Notes: generated from the sequence alone by a model not told the origin. Shown: positions 50,729 through 60,209, counted from the stretch's first letter. The stretch: DNA of 64,000 bases from Streptomyces cacaoi (GCF_006539165.1 NZ_BJMM01000024.1:1-64000); one strand, 5' to 3'. Made by a program: numbers and translations.

Positions 50729-51480
50729 TGTCCGGCCCGCAATCGCCCTCGCCGGACGGGAAGCTGGACGTCACCCCTTCCACCCTGTACGGGGTGTCCG
50801 GCGAGGTGGCCGCTTATCAGGGCATATTCCACAAGGGTGGCAACAGTTTTCTCGCCGAGCTGGCCCGGTACCCGGACTGCGGAGGTTACGGAAGCAGTGC
50901 CACGGCGTTCGCCGCCGCCTACAAGGAAGTCGGCGAGCGGTTCATGGATGTGTGGGCGAAATGCGTCGTCGGTGTCGGCGGAGCCGCTGTCGGCTTCACC
51001 GTGACCGCGAACAACTTCGCCAAGGCCGACGCCGCGACGAACCCTTCCGGCCCGCCGCCCAGCGAGCGCCCACCGCCGACCGTCATCGAGAAAGCCCCCG
51101 ACTACCGAGCGGTCACCGACCTTTCCTGGGGCGACTGGGACGACGGGCAGAGCGTGTGGCAGGCGGCCCTCGAAGGACTCGAAGGTGTGGCGCTGGCCGT
51201 TCTGCGCCCGCTGCTGGAGGAGGCGTGCCGCTGGGGAAAGGCGGCGGAGATCCTTCCACTGCCCGACTACCAGGGGCTCGACTCCCTCTCGAAGGTCTGG
51301 CAGCTCTCACCGATGGCCACCATCGGCACGGTGGACGGCGGCCTGACGAACTCTCTGGCCCGCATCACCGACCAGTCCAACAGCGAATGGCAGACCGCCA
51401 TGCGGAAATTCTGCGGTTCGCTCTGGGGCACGACCGCCTGGGGAAAGCGCCGGGACGGATACCAGTGGCACCACTACTAG
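50728..51480 (+). CDS. WXG-like scaffold protein of the toxin cassette
   Basis: A 250-residue protein. The N-terminal half (LYGVSGEVAAYQGIFHKGGN, later AAYKEVGERFMDVWAKCV) is helical and resembles the long WXG/ESX-type domains that precede toxins. A Pro-rich hinge (PSGPPPSERPPPTVIEK) divides it from a Trp-rich C-terminal half (VTDLSWGDWDDGQSVWQAAL, ending WGKRRDGYQWHHY). It has no toxin motif I recognise. It is coupled to the WXG100 genes and lies 12 bp before the toxin, so a chaperone or delivery role is likely. Confidence 0.6.
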   Translation: MSGPQSPSPDGKLDVTPSTLYGVSGEVAAYQGIFHKGGNSFLAELARYPDCGGYGSSATAFAAAYKEVGERFMDVWAKCVVGVGGAAVGFTVTANNFAKADAATNPSGPPPSERPPPTVIEKAPDYRAVTDLSWGDWDDGQSVWQAALEGLEGVALAVLRPLLEEACRWGKAAEILPLPDYQGLDSLSKVWQLSPMATIGTVDGGLTNSLARITDQSNSEWQTAMRKFCGSLWGTTAWGKRRDGYQWHHY

Positions 51481-51492
51481 GGAAAGGAGGGG

Positions 51493-52404
51493 ATGCGGAG
51501 CGTCAGCCAGCCGGTCATGGCGGTGCTGAACGACACGAGCAAGGAGATCAGCGCTGCGCTGGAGGCCTGGTCGCACGCGTCCAAGGCGGCCAGGGACGAT
51601 CTGCGGCGCATCTTCTACCAGGCCGTCCGGGACGCGCTGCCCCACATCGACACGAGCGACGGCATCGGCATGAAGGACCTGAAGAGCTTCGGAAAAGGTC
51701 TCCTCAACATGGGGAAGAGTTTCGGCGAGGGCATCGTTCTGGAGATCGACGAGGACGCGATGAACGCCACCGTCGAGGCGTACAAAAACCGTGTCGAACG
51801 CCAGGTCCCGGAACTCAAGAAGCTCATGCCGGCGCTCGACGAGGCATACACCAGCGCGCCGACGTTCAAGGCCGAGTCGGCCCGCGCCAACAGCTTCGGC
51901 GCCCGCGCCTTGACGGACTTCAAGGGAAATCCTCTCTACACCGTCCCGGGCGAGAAGGAAGCGGACCACAAGTATCCTGTGGACCTGGCGAACCAGGAGG
52001 GCGTCTCCGGGGCGCACGTCATCGACAAGCATGTGGCGAAGACGGACGAACAGTTGGAACAGCGGCTTCGGGACGAACAGAAAGTGACGGCCGGGCGTGT
52101 GCGCCCCCTGGCCGCTTCGACCTTCGCGTCGCTGGAAGACGGCCAACGCTACACGCAGGCCGTATTGGACGATCCCGGTAACCAGAAGAAGGTGGCGAAG
52201 TGGCTCGCGGGCGACCCTGACCCGCGGAAATCAACCAGGAGTGTCGGTCTGACTTTCCAGGAGCCTGTGGGGCGGAGCTGGGAGCGCGGAGACTCGGGCG
52301 CGCACCCGGTCAAGAACGTCATCGTGACCCTGCGCCCGGTCCCGGGTGGGCACCCTCCGTACGTGGTCCTCACCTCGATGCCGACAGGCAAGAATCCGTC
52401 TTGA
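51493..52404 (+). CDS. Polymorphic toxin with C-terminal RNase A-like domain
   Basis: A 303-residue protein with a strong AAAGGAGGGG site. Residues 1-130 are long helices, probably for packaging with the WXG proteins. A linker (FKGNPLYTVPGEKEADHKYP) leads to a domain from about 170 that matches the bacterial CdiA-CT RNase A fold: GAHVIDKHVAKTDEQLEQRL with His175 and His180, ASTFASLEDGQRYTQAVL, KVAKWLAGD, VKNVIVTLRPVPGG and PPYVVLTSMPTG with Tyr290 and Thr294. Those His/Tyr/Thr positions correspond to reported catalytic residues in CdiA toxins. It should cleave RNA in a target cell. The next gene is presumably its immunity protein. Confidence 0.82.
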   Translation: MRSVSQPVMAVLNDTSKEISAALEAWSHASKAARDDLRRIFYQAVRDALPHIDTSDGIGMKDLKSFGKGLLNMGKSFGEGIVLEIDEDAMNATVEAYKNRVERQVPELKKLMPALDEAYTSAPTFKAESARANSFGARALTDFKGNPLYTVPGEKEADHKYPVDLANQEGVSGAHVIDKHVAKTDEQLEQRLRDEQKVTAGRVRPLAASTFASLEDGQRYTQAVLDDPGNQKKVAKWLAGDPDPRKSTRSVGLTFQEPVGRSWERGDSGAHPVKNVIVTLRPVPGGHPPYVVLTSMPTGKNPS

Positions 52405-52439
52405 CGGAAGCCGTGCCGCGTCATGGAAGTGTGTTCCGT

Positions 52440-52991
52440 ATGTCCAAACAATATCGAGACGACTGGGAGAAGGCCGCACGCTTTCTGTGTGACTTCGCCA
52501 TGGTCGCCCCCAGGACCGGCGAGGACTGGAGAGCCGACGCCCAGGCCGTCATGAACCTGCGGACCAGCGATCCGCGTGGCTGGCTGGAAGTCAACGACGC
52601 ACCGGAGACCGACGCCTGGTGCGACCGGACGCACCCGTTCATTCCGCCGTTTCTTTCCGAGTTCGACACATCCGTCTTCCCGGTGCCGAAGAATGCGGCG
52701 ATCCAGCTCATGTCCCTGCTGCACGCCGACTGGTTCGCCGCCTGGGCCGAGCCGGATTTCGACGAGCGCAAGGAAGACCTCATGGAGCGGGCCGAGGTGG
52801 TACTCGGCCGATTCGGGGAGAACGCGGTGTTCTATACGAACGCGACGGCGGCGAGAGACGATCCGGAAGCGGACATGTTCCACCGCGAGCAGATCCACGA
52901 ATGCTTCACCGACTACCCGCTCGACTGCGGAGTCATCGCCGTCTCCCCCGACGAGGTGGGCGTTTTCTGGGGCTTCTTCATCGGTGACTGA
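52440..52991 (+). CDS. Putative immunity protein for the RNase A-like toxin
   Basis: A 183-residue soluble acidic protein. ATG 52440 is 35 bp after the toxin stop; a TTG at 52401 overlapping that stop is an alternative that adds 13 residues. The paralogue at 46125 shares DW..AARFLCDF, GEDWR, DPRGWLEVND, FDTSVF, NAVFYTN and CGVIAVSPDEVGVFWGF. Position directly after a toxin and small size support an immunity function. I do not recognise a named Imm family. Confidence 0.68.
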   Translation: MSKQYRDDWEKAARFLCDFAMVAPRTGEDWRADAQAVMNLRTSDPRGWLEVNDAPETDAWCDRTHPFIPPFLSEFDTSVFPVPKNAAIQLMSLLHADWFAAWAEPDFDERKEDLMERAEVVLGRFGENAVFYTNATAARDDPEADMFHREQIHECFTDYPLDCGVIAVSPDEVGVFWGFFIGD

Positions 52992-53165
52992 CCGACCCTC
53001 CTGGGGGGTGGGGCCGACAGGGGTGCGGGCCCCGGGACCCGACAGCGGTCTTCGGGCGGGAGCCCGCATACCGTGGGGGCCGTTGTGTCGGCCTTCTGCC
53101 CGGGTGGGAGGCCGTGGGCATCATGGCCGTCAGCCGTCCGGCCACCGCACCCCACAGGGAGATAC

Positions 53166-53708
53166 ATGAGCAGCGCAAAGCCCGTCGTCGGGATCGTCAT
53201 GGGGTCCGATTCGGACTGGCCGGTGATGGAGGCCGCAGCGAAGGCGCTGGCCGAGTTCGAGGTGCCGTACGAGGTGGATGTCGTCTCGGCGCACCGGATG
53301 CCGAAGGAGATGCTGGCCTACGGCGAGGACGCCGCGGGCCGCGGGCTGAAGGCGATCATCGCGGGTGCGGGCGGCGCCGCGCACCTGCCCGGCATGCTCG
53401 CGTCCGTCACCCCGCTGCCGGTGATCGGTGTGCCCGTCCCGCTGAAGTATCTGGACGGTATGGACTCGTTGCTGTCGATCGTGCAGATGCCCGCGGGCGT
53501 GCCCGTGGCGACGGTCTCGGTGGGCGGCGCGCGCAATGCGGGTCTGCTGGCCGTGCGGATGCTCGCCGGTCACGACGAGGAGCTGCGCGAGAAGGTCGTG
53601 GACTTCCAGCAGGAGCTGAACGCGCAGGCCACCGAGAAGGGGAAGCGGCTGCGCAGCAAGGCGGCGGGGGAGACCGGTTTCGGCTTCGGCCAGGCAGGAG
53701 GGAACTGA
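53166..53708 (+). CDS. purE: N5-carboxyaminoimidazole ribonucleotide mutase
   Basis: A 180-residue class I PurE that converts N5-CAIR to CAIR. The ATG at 53166 follows AGGGAGA. GIVMGSDSDWPVMEAA, DVVSAHRMPKEM with the catalytic His, and GAGGAAHLPGMLAS are diagnostic. The last 20 residues form a short basic tail. It is expected next to purK; here an inserted block separates them, so it needs its own promoter or a long transcript. The dipeptidase follows after 3 bp. Confidence 0.96.
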   Translation: MSSAKPVVGIVMGSDSDWPVMEAAAKALAEFEVPYEVDVVSAHRMPKEMLAYGEDAAGRGLKAIIAGAGGAAHLPGMLASVTPLPVIGVPVPLKYLDGMDSLLSIVQMPAGVPVATVSVGGARNAGLLAVRMLAGHDEELREKVVDFQQELNAQATEKGKRLRSKAAGETGFGFGQAGGN

Positions 53709-53711
53709 GCG

Positions 53712-54956
53712 ATGAGCACTTCCGAGACGAGCCCCACGCACGAGGACCCGGTGCCGCGGCTGGACCGGGCGCGCGCCCTGCTGGCCGAACACCCGGTCGT
53801 GGACGGGCACAACGACCTGCCGTGGGCGCTGCGCGAGCAGTGCGGCTACGACCTCGACGCGCTGGATGTCTCCCAGGACTGCGGCGACCGTCTGCACACG
53901 GACATCCCGCGGCTGCGGGCCGGCGGCGTCGGCGGCCAGTTCTGGTCCGTCTTCGTCCCGGCGGAGCTGACGGGGGACGACGCGGTCAGCGCCACCCTGG
54001 AGCAGATCGACGTGGTCCGTCTGCTGTGTGCGCGCTACGGCGACGACCTGCGGTTCGTGGACACGGCGGACGGCATGGAGGAGGCCCGGGCGCACGGCGG
54101 CATCGCGTCGCTGATGGGCGCCGAGGGCGGCCACTCGATCAACAACTCGCTCGGCACGCTGCGTTCGCTCTACGAGCTGGGCGTGCGCTATCTGACGCTC
54201 ACTCACAACAGCTCGCTGGCCTGGGCGGATTCGGCCACGGACGAGCCGCGTGCGGGCGGGCTGTCCCGGTTCGGCGAGGAGGTCGTCCGGGAGATGAACC
54301 GGCTCGGCATGCTCGTGGACCTCTCGCACGTGGCGGCCGAGACGATGCGCGCCGCGCTGCGGGTGACGGAGGCGCCCGTTCTCTTCTCGCACTCCTCGGC
54401 GCGCGCCGTGTGCGACCATCCGCGCAACATTCCCGACGACGTCCTCGCGCAGCTCCCGGCCAACGGCGGTGTGGCGATGGCGACGTTCGTCCCGAAGTTC
54501 ATCCTGCCGGCGGCCGTGGCCTGGACGCAGGAGGCCGATGCGAACATGCGGGCGCACGGCCTGCATCCGCTGGACCTCACCGAGGAGGGCAAGCGGGTCC
54601 AGCGCGAGTTCGAGGAGCGGAATCCGCGCCCCCGGGCGGACGCGACGACCGTGGCCGACCATCTCGACCACATGCGCGAGGTCGCCGGTATCGACCACGT
54701 CGGCATCGGCGGTGACTACGACGGCACTGCCTTCACCCCCGCCCAGCTCGACGACGTGGCCGGCTATCCGCATCTGATCGCCGAACTCCTCGGCCGCGGC
54801 TGGACGGAGGACGACCTGGCCAAGCTGACGTGGCGCAACGCCGTGCGGGTGCTGCGGGACGCCGAGGCCGTGGCGCGCGATCTGCGGCAGCGGCGCGGCC
54901 CGTCCGTCGCCACGATCGACGCACTGGACGGCCCCACCGCGGCGCCCGCCTCGTGA
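53712..54956 (+). CDS. Membrane (renal) dipeptidase family, M19
   Basis: A 414-residue binuclear zinc amidohydrolase. Metal-site residues are visible in VVDGHNDLPWALRE, SLMGAEGGHSINNS, LVDLSHVAAETMRAAL and VLFSHSSARAVCDHPRN, with VGIGGDYDGTAF at the C-terminal side. The family hydrolyses L-amino acyl dipeptides, including those with a D-amino acid. No signal peptide is seen, so it is cytoplasmic. It is probably co-transcribed with purE, since only 3 bp separate them. Confidence 0.93.
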   Translation: MSTSETSPTHEDPVPRLDRARALLAEHPVVDGHNDLPWALREQCGYDLDALDVSQDCGDRLHTDIPRLRAGGVGGQFWSVFVPAELTGDDAVSATLEQIDVVRLLCARYGDDLRFVDTADGMEEARAHGGIASLMGAEGGHSINNSLGTLRSLYELGVRYLTLTHNSSLAWADSATDEPRAGGLSRFGEEVVREMNRLGMLVDLSHVAAETMRAALRVTEAPVLFSHSSARAVCDHPRNIPDDVLAQLPANGGVAMATFVPKFILPAAVAWTQEADANMRAHGLHPLDLTEEGKRVQREFEERNPRPRADATTVADHLDHMREVAGIDHVGIGGDYDGTAFTPAQLDDVAGYPHLIAELLGRGWTEDDLAKLTWRNAVRVLRDAEAVARDLRQRRGPSVATIDALDGPTAAPAS

Positions 54957-55172
54957 GGTCTGCCGACGCCTGATGACGACAGCCCGCCGACCGGCCCCTG
55001 TCGGTGTGCGGTCGGCGGGGTGTCGGTGTTGTCGGTGTGCTGTCGGGCGGGACCGGGAGGGTGGCGTGGCGGGGTCCCGGGTGGTGGCCCCGCGGGGCGG
55101 TCCGGGCGCGGTGTCCTCCGGCGAAGGCACGGCCCGAACCGCCCGCCCTGTCGCTCGCGTGAGGAGATCCGT

Positions 55173-56294
55173 ATGCCCGTGCCCGAACCCCGCCCGACGG
55201 CCACCCCTGCCGACGCCGACACTTCAGAGTCCGCCTCCGGTTCCGTCTCCGCTTCCGGTTCCGGCTCCGGTTCCGCGTCCGCAGCCGGATCCGGTCCGGC
55301 AGCCGAGCCCGGTTCCGTTCCGGGTGGCCGAAGGGAGGGGGCGCGGCGGCGTCCGACCTGGGACGTCCGGCGGCTGCCCGCGGCCGAGGGCAGGACGTTC
55401 CTCGTCACGGGCGGCAACGCGGGCATCGGCTACTTCGTCGCGGAACAGCTGGCCGGCACCGGAGCGACGGTCGTCCTCGGAAGCCGGGACGCGGCCCGGG
55501 CGGCGGACGCGCTGGGATCGATCCGGGCCCGGGTCCCGGGGGCCCGCGTCCGCCATCTCGCCCTGGACCTCGCGGACCTCGCGTCCGTGCGCACCGCGGC
55601 GGAGACGTTCGCCGGGGACGCGGGGCCCGGCGGGGGACGGCTCGACGCGGTCGTCCTCAACGCGGGCGTGGCGCTGGATCATCCGCCGCGCCGGCTGACA
55701 CACGACGGCCACGAGCTGATGTTCGGCACGAACCATCTGGGGCACTTCGCGCTCACCGCGCACCTCGCGCCGCTGCTCGCGGCGACCGAGGGCAGCCGGA
55801 TCGTGACGACGGGCAGCTTCGCGGCCCGCTCCGAGCGGATGGACCTCGACGATCCGCAGTCGCTGCACGACTACCGGCCCAAGCGCACCTACGGCCGTTC
55901 GAAGCTGGCGCAGATGCTGTTCGGCTTCGCCCTCGACCGCCGGCTGCGTGCGGCGGGCAGCGGCACCCTGAGCGTCGTCGTCCACCCCGGGGGCGCCCTC
56001 GACGGGCTGACGCCCGCGCGCCCGCCGCTGCACACACCGGGCCGGGGCAGCCGCCTCGCGACGCTCCCGGCCGGTCTGCTGCTGCACGGCAAGCACGCCG
56101 GGGCGTGGCCCGCGGTCCGCGCGGTGCTGGACGAGGAGGTACGCGGGGGACAGCTGTGGGGCCCCGCGGCGTTCGGGCTGCGCGGCGAACCCCGGCTGGA
56201 ACGGCCCCGTCCGCACATGGTGGACCGCGGGACGGCGGACCGGCTGTGGGAGATGAGCGTCGAACTGACGGGTGTGGAGCCGGAGTTCGGCTGA
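55173..56294 (+). CDS. Short-chain dehydrogenase/reductase with disordered N-terminus
   Basis: A 373-residue protein; the ATG at 55173 follows GAGGAG. The first 65 residues are a Ser/Gly/Ala string (SGSVSASGSGSGSASAAGSG). The SDR domain follows, with cofactor site FLVTGGNAGIGYFVAEQLAG and active-site YGRSKLAQMLF. The NAG motif is VLNAGVAL. It resembles the retinol dehydrogenase/WWOX-like SDRs that probably use NADP. Substrate unknown. Confidence 0.87.
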   Translation: MPVPEPRPTATPADADTSESASGSVSASGSGSGSASAAGSGPAAEPGSVPGGRREGARRRPTWDVRRLPAAEGRTFLVTGGNAGIGYFVAEQLAGTGATVVLGSRDAARAADALGSIRARVPGARVRHLALDLADLASVRTAAETFAGDAGPGGGRLDAVVLNAGVALDHPPRRLTHDGHELMFGTNHLGHFALTAHLAPLLAATEGSRIVTTGSFAARSERMDLDDPQSLHDYRPKRTYGRSKLAQMLFGFALDRRLRAAGSGTLSVVVHPGGALDGLTPARPPLHTPGRGSRLATLPAGLLLHGKHAGAWPAVRAVLDEEVRGGQLWGPAAFGLRGEPRLERPRPHMVDRGTADRLWEMSVELTGVEPEFG

Positions 56295-56706
56295 CGGGTG
56301 AGGTCGGCCCGGGCGCACGCCCCGGACGCACGCCCCGGACGCGCCGCGCCACGCCGCGTCGCAGCGGAACGCGGCAACGGGCGTGCCCCTCCCGGTGAGT
56401 CGGCCGCAGCCCGCCCGGAAGCGTCCAGCCGTGTCCGGGGGCCGGTCCCCCAGTGCGCAGGAGCTGGTCAAGGCCCGCCCGGGCAGGGCCGGGTCCGGCC
56501 CGGGAGCGGCACGGCCCCGCGTCGAAGCTGATCAAAGCCCGCCCAGGAAGGGCCGGGGACGGTCCGGGGCAGCCGGGCACGCGTGGGTGCGGTCGGTGGG
56601 AATGCGGCGGCGGTGGGACGGCGTGAACGACCCTCGTGCGCGTTCTTGACCCGGCTCCCGTGCCGCACGAGCATCTCGTGTGCCGCTTCTGCCCAGGGAG
56701 GACCTT
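56295..56706. other. Gene-free interval with an imperfect direct repeat
   Basis: In this 412-bp gap, AGCTGGTCAAGGCCCGCCC at 56462 recurs as AGCTGATCAAAGCCCGCCC at 56526 (64-bp offset), and both are followed by AGGGCCGGG-like bases. CGCACGCCCCGGACG also repeats near 56313-56343. The right end contains the AGGGAGG site for the next gene. No other gene is seen. Confidence 0.45.
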
Positions 56707-59700
56707 TTGTTCCGTCCGGCAACACCAGGCCCCCGCAACGTCCCCACCGACTCCGACTCCGCCTCCGAGTCCGTCCGCGACTCCGGGCGGGACGCCGAGC
56801 CCGCCCCCGAGGTCGGGCCCGCCCCCGCCTCCGGGCCCGACTCCGGCACCACCCCCGGCACCGCCCCCGGCGCCCGAGCCGGCACGTCGCCCGGGCACCC
56901 GCCCAACTCCCGCCCCGGCCGGGCGGGTTCGTCCCCGCTCGCCCGGCGCCGGGTGCTCCAGGCAGGCGCCGCGGCGGGCGGTGTGCTCGCCGCCGGTGGG
57001 CTCGCCGCCCCCGGCAGCGCGTACGCGCGGGGCCGGGCCCCGGCGGCGGCCCCCGCGGCCGGGTCGGCGGCCCGGACGGTCTCCCGTACCGTCCCGTTCA
57101 CCTCGGCCACGAACGGCGCGGCCACCCTCGTGCCGGGCGCCGGTCATCTGATCGCCGAGATGCAGAACATCCTGTGGAAGGTGCCCAGATCGGGCGGCCG
57201 GGCCCGGCCGTTGAGCACGCCCGGTCTGGAGCCGACCCGGCCGGTGCTCTCCCCGGACGGGTCCCGGCTGGCGGTGTGCGCGTACCGCGGCGGGGGTTTC
57301 CACATCTGGACGCTGCGCCCGGACGGTTCGGGCCTGAAGCAGCGCACCGACGGGCCGTGGGACGACCGCGGCCCGGCCTGGTCGCCGGACGGCCGGAAGC
57401 TCGCGTTCGCCTCGGAGCGGGGCGGCGACCCGGTGCAGGGCAGCCCGTACCGGATCTGGGTGCTGGACGTGGCCTCCGGGAAGCTGACGAGGATCACCGG
57501 CCGGCCCGGTCAGGACGGCCCGCATCAGGACGGCGACTGGGAGGACTTCGACCCGGTCTGGTCGCCCGACGGCCGTCGCCTGTGGTGTGTGCGCGGCAGC
57601 GTGCGGGACGGCGAGGACGGCCCGGTGCTGGACTCCCGCACGCTCGTCTCGGTCGCCGCCGACGGCAGCGCTGACGTCCGCACCGAGTACACGGACGGCA
57701 CCGAGGGCGCCGCCTTGATGACACCGGCGGTCTCCGCCTCCGGGAAGGTCGCCTGCCTGCGGACGACGCCCGCGCCGAAGGCCACGTGCACGCTGCTGGT
57801 GGACGGCGAACCCGTGCCCGTCGAGGGCGACTTGGCGCCCGCACCGCCGCGCTGGGCGGACCGCGGGACCCTGCTGCTGACCGTCGACGGCACCTTCCGG
57901 CTGCTGCGCCCGGCCCGCCCCGAGTCGCCGCAGCGCATCGGGTTCGAGGCGGAGCTGCCCGTCGAACGGCCCCGCTACCGGGGCAAGGACCACGGCTTCG
58001 AGGCGCCCGGCAGCCACGCGGTGCGCGGGATCCAGCAGCCGGTGCTGTCCCCGGACGGGCGCCGGATGGCGTTCGTCGCGCTCGACGCGCTCTGGCTGGC
58101 CCGTACGGACGGCTCGGGCCGGCCCCGGCGTCTGGTCCGGGTGCCGAAGACCCGCTACGTGTGGGCGCCGGCGTTCGCACCGGACGGCGCCTCCGTGCTG
58201 TGGTGCGACGACCGCGACGGCCTCGCCACCGTCCGCAGCATGCGCCTGCCGGACGCCGACGCGGACGGGACGGGCACCGGGGACGCCGGGGGCGCCGCGG
58301 GCGAGGAGAAGGTGCTGGCCGAGGGCGGCCGGGTCTTTCCCGCGCTCTCCCCGGACGGCTCCCGGCTGGCCTGCCTCGACCTGGCCGGCAACCTCCTCGT
58401 GCGGGACCTGGCCGACGGCAGCGAACGCACCCTGGCCGCCCCGCTGGGCGGCGGTGGACTGCCGGGCCCGCCCACCTGGTCCGCCGACGGCCGGCGTATC
58501 GCGCTGTGCGACCGCAACCGGCTCAACCACCGCTTCCGCGAGGGCTACAACCTCGTCCGCGTCGTCGACGCCCGCACCGGCGAGGCCGCCCTGCACCCGC
58601 TCGCGGCGCACGCCTCCCTCTCCGACCGGTACGCCTCGGGGCCGGTGTGGTCGCCCGACGGCCGCTTCCTGGCCGTCGTCAGCGAGTCCGCGCTGTGGGT
58701 GCTGCCGGTGCGCCGGGACGGCACGCCGAACGGCAAGGCGCGCCGGCTGACCGACCACAGCGCCGACCACCCCTCCTGGTCCGGCGATTCACGCACGCTG
58801 CTGTACCTGTCGGCCGGCCGGCCCCACCTGCTGCGCCTCACGGCCGGCGGGCACGCGCACGGCCGGCCCCGTCCCGTCCGGGTGCAGCTGACCTGGCGCA
58901 GGCCCGCACCGAAGGAGACGGTCGTGCACGCCGGGCGGCTGTGGGACGGCACGGGCCCCGACGTCCGCGAGGACGTCGACCTGGTGCTGCGCGACGGCCG
59001 TATCGCCGGGATCGAGCCGCACCGCGCCGGCCGCCGCGCCGCCCGCCGGATCGACGCCTCGGAGCACACCGTCCTGCCGGGCCTGTGGGACTGCCACACC
59101 CACCCCTGGCAGAGCACCTACGGCGGCCGGCAGACGACGACGCAGCTCGCCTACGGCATCACCACGGCCGTCTCGCTGGGCGGCTTCGCCACCGAACAGG
59201 CCCGGCTGCGCGAGGCGCTGGACTCCGGCCGGCTCGCCGGGCCCCGGCTGCTGGCCACCGGCGAACTCCTCGACGGCGCCCGCGTCGCCTACAGCATGGG
59301 CCGCGCCCACCGCACCCGCGAGGGACTGCGCCGCTCCCTGGAGCGGGCCGAGGCGCTCGACTGGGACTTCGTCAAGACCTATGTGCGCGCTCCCGGCTGG
59401 CTGATGCGCGAGGCGGCGCGGTTCGCGCACGAGCGCCTCGGGGTGCGCTCCGGCAGCCATCTGTGCACCCCGGGCATCCAGCTCGGCCAGGACCTGACGA
59501 CCCATCTCCAGGCCACCCAGCGCCTGGAGTTCGGCCATGCGACGACCGCGACCGGGCACGCCTACGACGACGTCACCGGCATCTACACCACCCCCGGCGA
59601 CTTCCACCTCATCGCGACGCCGTTCACCGCGTCCCCGCTGCTCGGCGACCACCCGGAGCTGGCGGACGACCCCCGCGTCACCCGGCTGATGCCGCCGTGG

Positions 59701-60198
59701 GACATCGAGACCGTCCGCGCGTCCGCTTCCCGGCCGCCCACGAAGGACGAACTGGCCACGCTGGACATCGAGACGGAGGTCTACCGGCGCGTCCTCGCCG
59801 CCGGCGGCCGGGTCGTCCTCGGCACCGACCAGCCGCTCGTGCCCGTCGGTCTGCATCTGCACCTCGCGCTGCGCGCCCTGCACCGCGCGGGCCTGAAACC
59901 GCACGAGGTGCTCCGCACGGCCACCGCCCTGCCCGCCCAGGTGTTCGGCGTGGAGCGCGACCTCGGCACCGTCGCACCGCACAAGCTCGCCGACCTCATC
60001 GTCGTCGCGGGCGACCCCCTGACCGACTTCGACGACCTCATCCGCACGACGACGACCATCCGCGGCGGCGTCCCCCACGAACAGGACGACCTGGTGGACG
60101 CCTTCCCCGCCGGCTCCCACCGGCACGCCGCCCCCGCCCACTGGCGCTCCGTCTCCCGCACCCTCCGCCGCGACAGCTGCTGCGACCCGGGCCACTGA
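56707..60198 (+). CDS. Tat-exported TolB-like beta-propeller/amidohydrolase fusion
   Basis: About 1163 residues, TTG start six bases after AGGGAGG. An acidic disordered lead is followed by a twin-arginine signal (SPLARRRVLQAGAAAGGVLA). Residues from about 130 to 740 contain repeated PD40/TolB blades (VLSPDGSRLAVCAYRGGGF, AWSPDGRKLAFASERGG, VLSPDGRRMAFVALDAL). The C-terminal 400 residues are an amidohydrolase: HAGRLWDGTGPDVREDVDL, LPGLWDCHTHPWQSTYG, FVKTYVR, GSHLCTP, VVLGTDQPLVPVG and HKLADLIVVAGDPL. It should hydrolyse a peptide- or amide-like substrate outside the cell; the actual substrate is unknown. Confidence 0.88.
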   Translation: MFRPATPGPRNVPTDSDSASESVRDSGRDAEPAPEVGPAPASGPDSGTTPGTAPGARAGTSPGHPPNSRPGRAGSSPLARRRVLQAGAAAGGVLAAGGLAAPGSAYARGRAPAAAPAAGSAARTVSRTVPFTSATNGAATLVPGAGHLIAEMQNILWKVPRSGGRARPLSTPGLEPTRPVLSPDGSRLAVCAYRGGGFHIWTLRPDGSGLKQRTDGPWDDRGPAWSPDGRKLAFASERGGDPVQGSPYRIWVLDVASGKLTRITGRPGQDGPHQDGDWEDFDPVWSPDGRRLWCVRGSVRDGEDGPVLDSRTLVSVAADGSADVRTEYTDGTEGAALMTPAVSASGKVACLRTTPAPKATCTLLVDGEPVPVEGDLAPAPPRWADRGTLLLTVDGTFRLLRPARPESPQRIGFEAELPVERPRYRGKDHGFEAPGSHAVRGIQQPVLSPDGRRMAFVALDALWLARTDGSGRPRRLVRVPKTRYVWAPAFAPDGASVLWCDDRDGLATVRSMRLPDADADGTGTGDAGGAAGEEKVLAEGGRVFPALSPDGSRLACLDLAGNLLVRDLADGSERTLAAPLGGGGLPGPPTWSADGRRIALCDRNRLNHRFREGYNLVRVVDARTGEAALHPLAAHASLSDRYASGPVWSPDGRFLAVVSESALWVLPVRRDGTPNGKARRLTDHSADHPSWSGDSRTLLYLSAGRPHLLRLTAGGHAHGRPRPVRVQLTWRRPAPKETVVHAGRLWDGTGPDVREDVDLVLRDGRIAGIEPHRAGRRAARRIDASEHTVLPGLWDCHTHPWQSTYGGRQTTTQLAYGITTAVSLGGFATEQARLREALDSGRLAGPRLLATGELLDGARVAYSMGRAHRTREGLRRSLERAEALDWDFVKTYVRAPGWLMREAARFAHERLGVRSGSHLCTPGIQLGQDLTTHLQATQRLEFGHATTATGHAYDDVTGIYTTPGDFHLIATPFTASPLLGDHPELADDPRVTRLMPPWDIETVRASASRPPTKDELATLDIETEVYRRVLAAGGRVVLGTDQPLVPVGLHLHLALRALHRAGLKPHEVLRTATALPAQVFGVERDLGTVAPHKLADLIVVAGDPLTDFDDLIRTTTTIRGGVPHEQDDLVDAFPAGSHRHAAPAHWRSVSRTLRRDSCCDPGH

Positions 60199-60209
60199 CC
60201 CCACACCCC

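Noticed and set aside
53130..55130. 666-codon minus-strand frame opposite purE and the dipeptidase
   Set aside because: Shadow of two clearly conserved enzymes; no conserved domain of its own.
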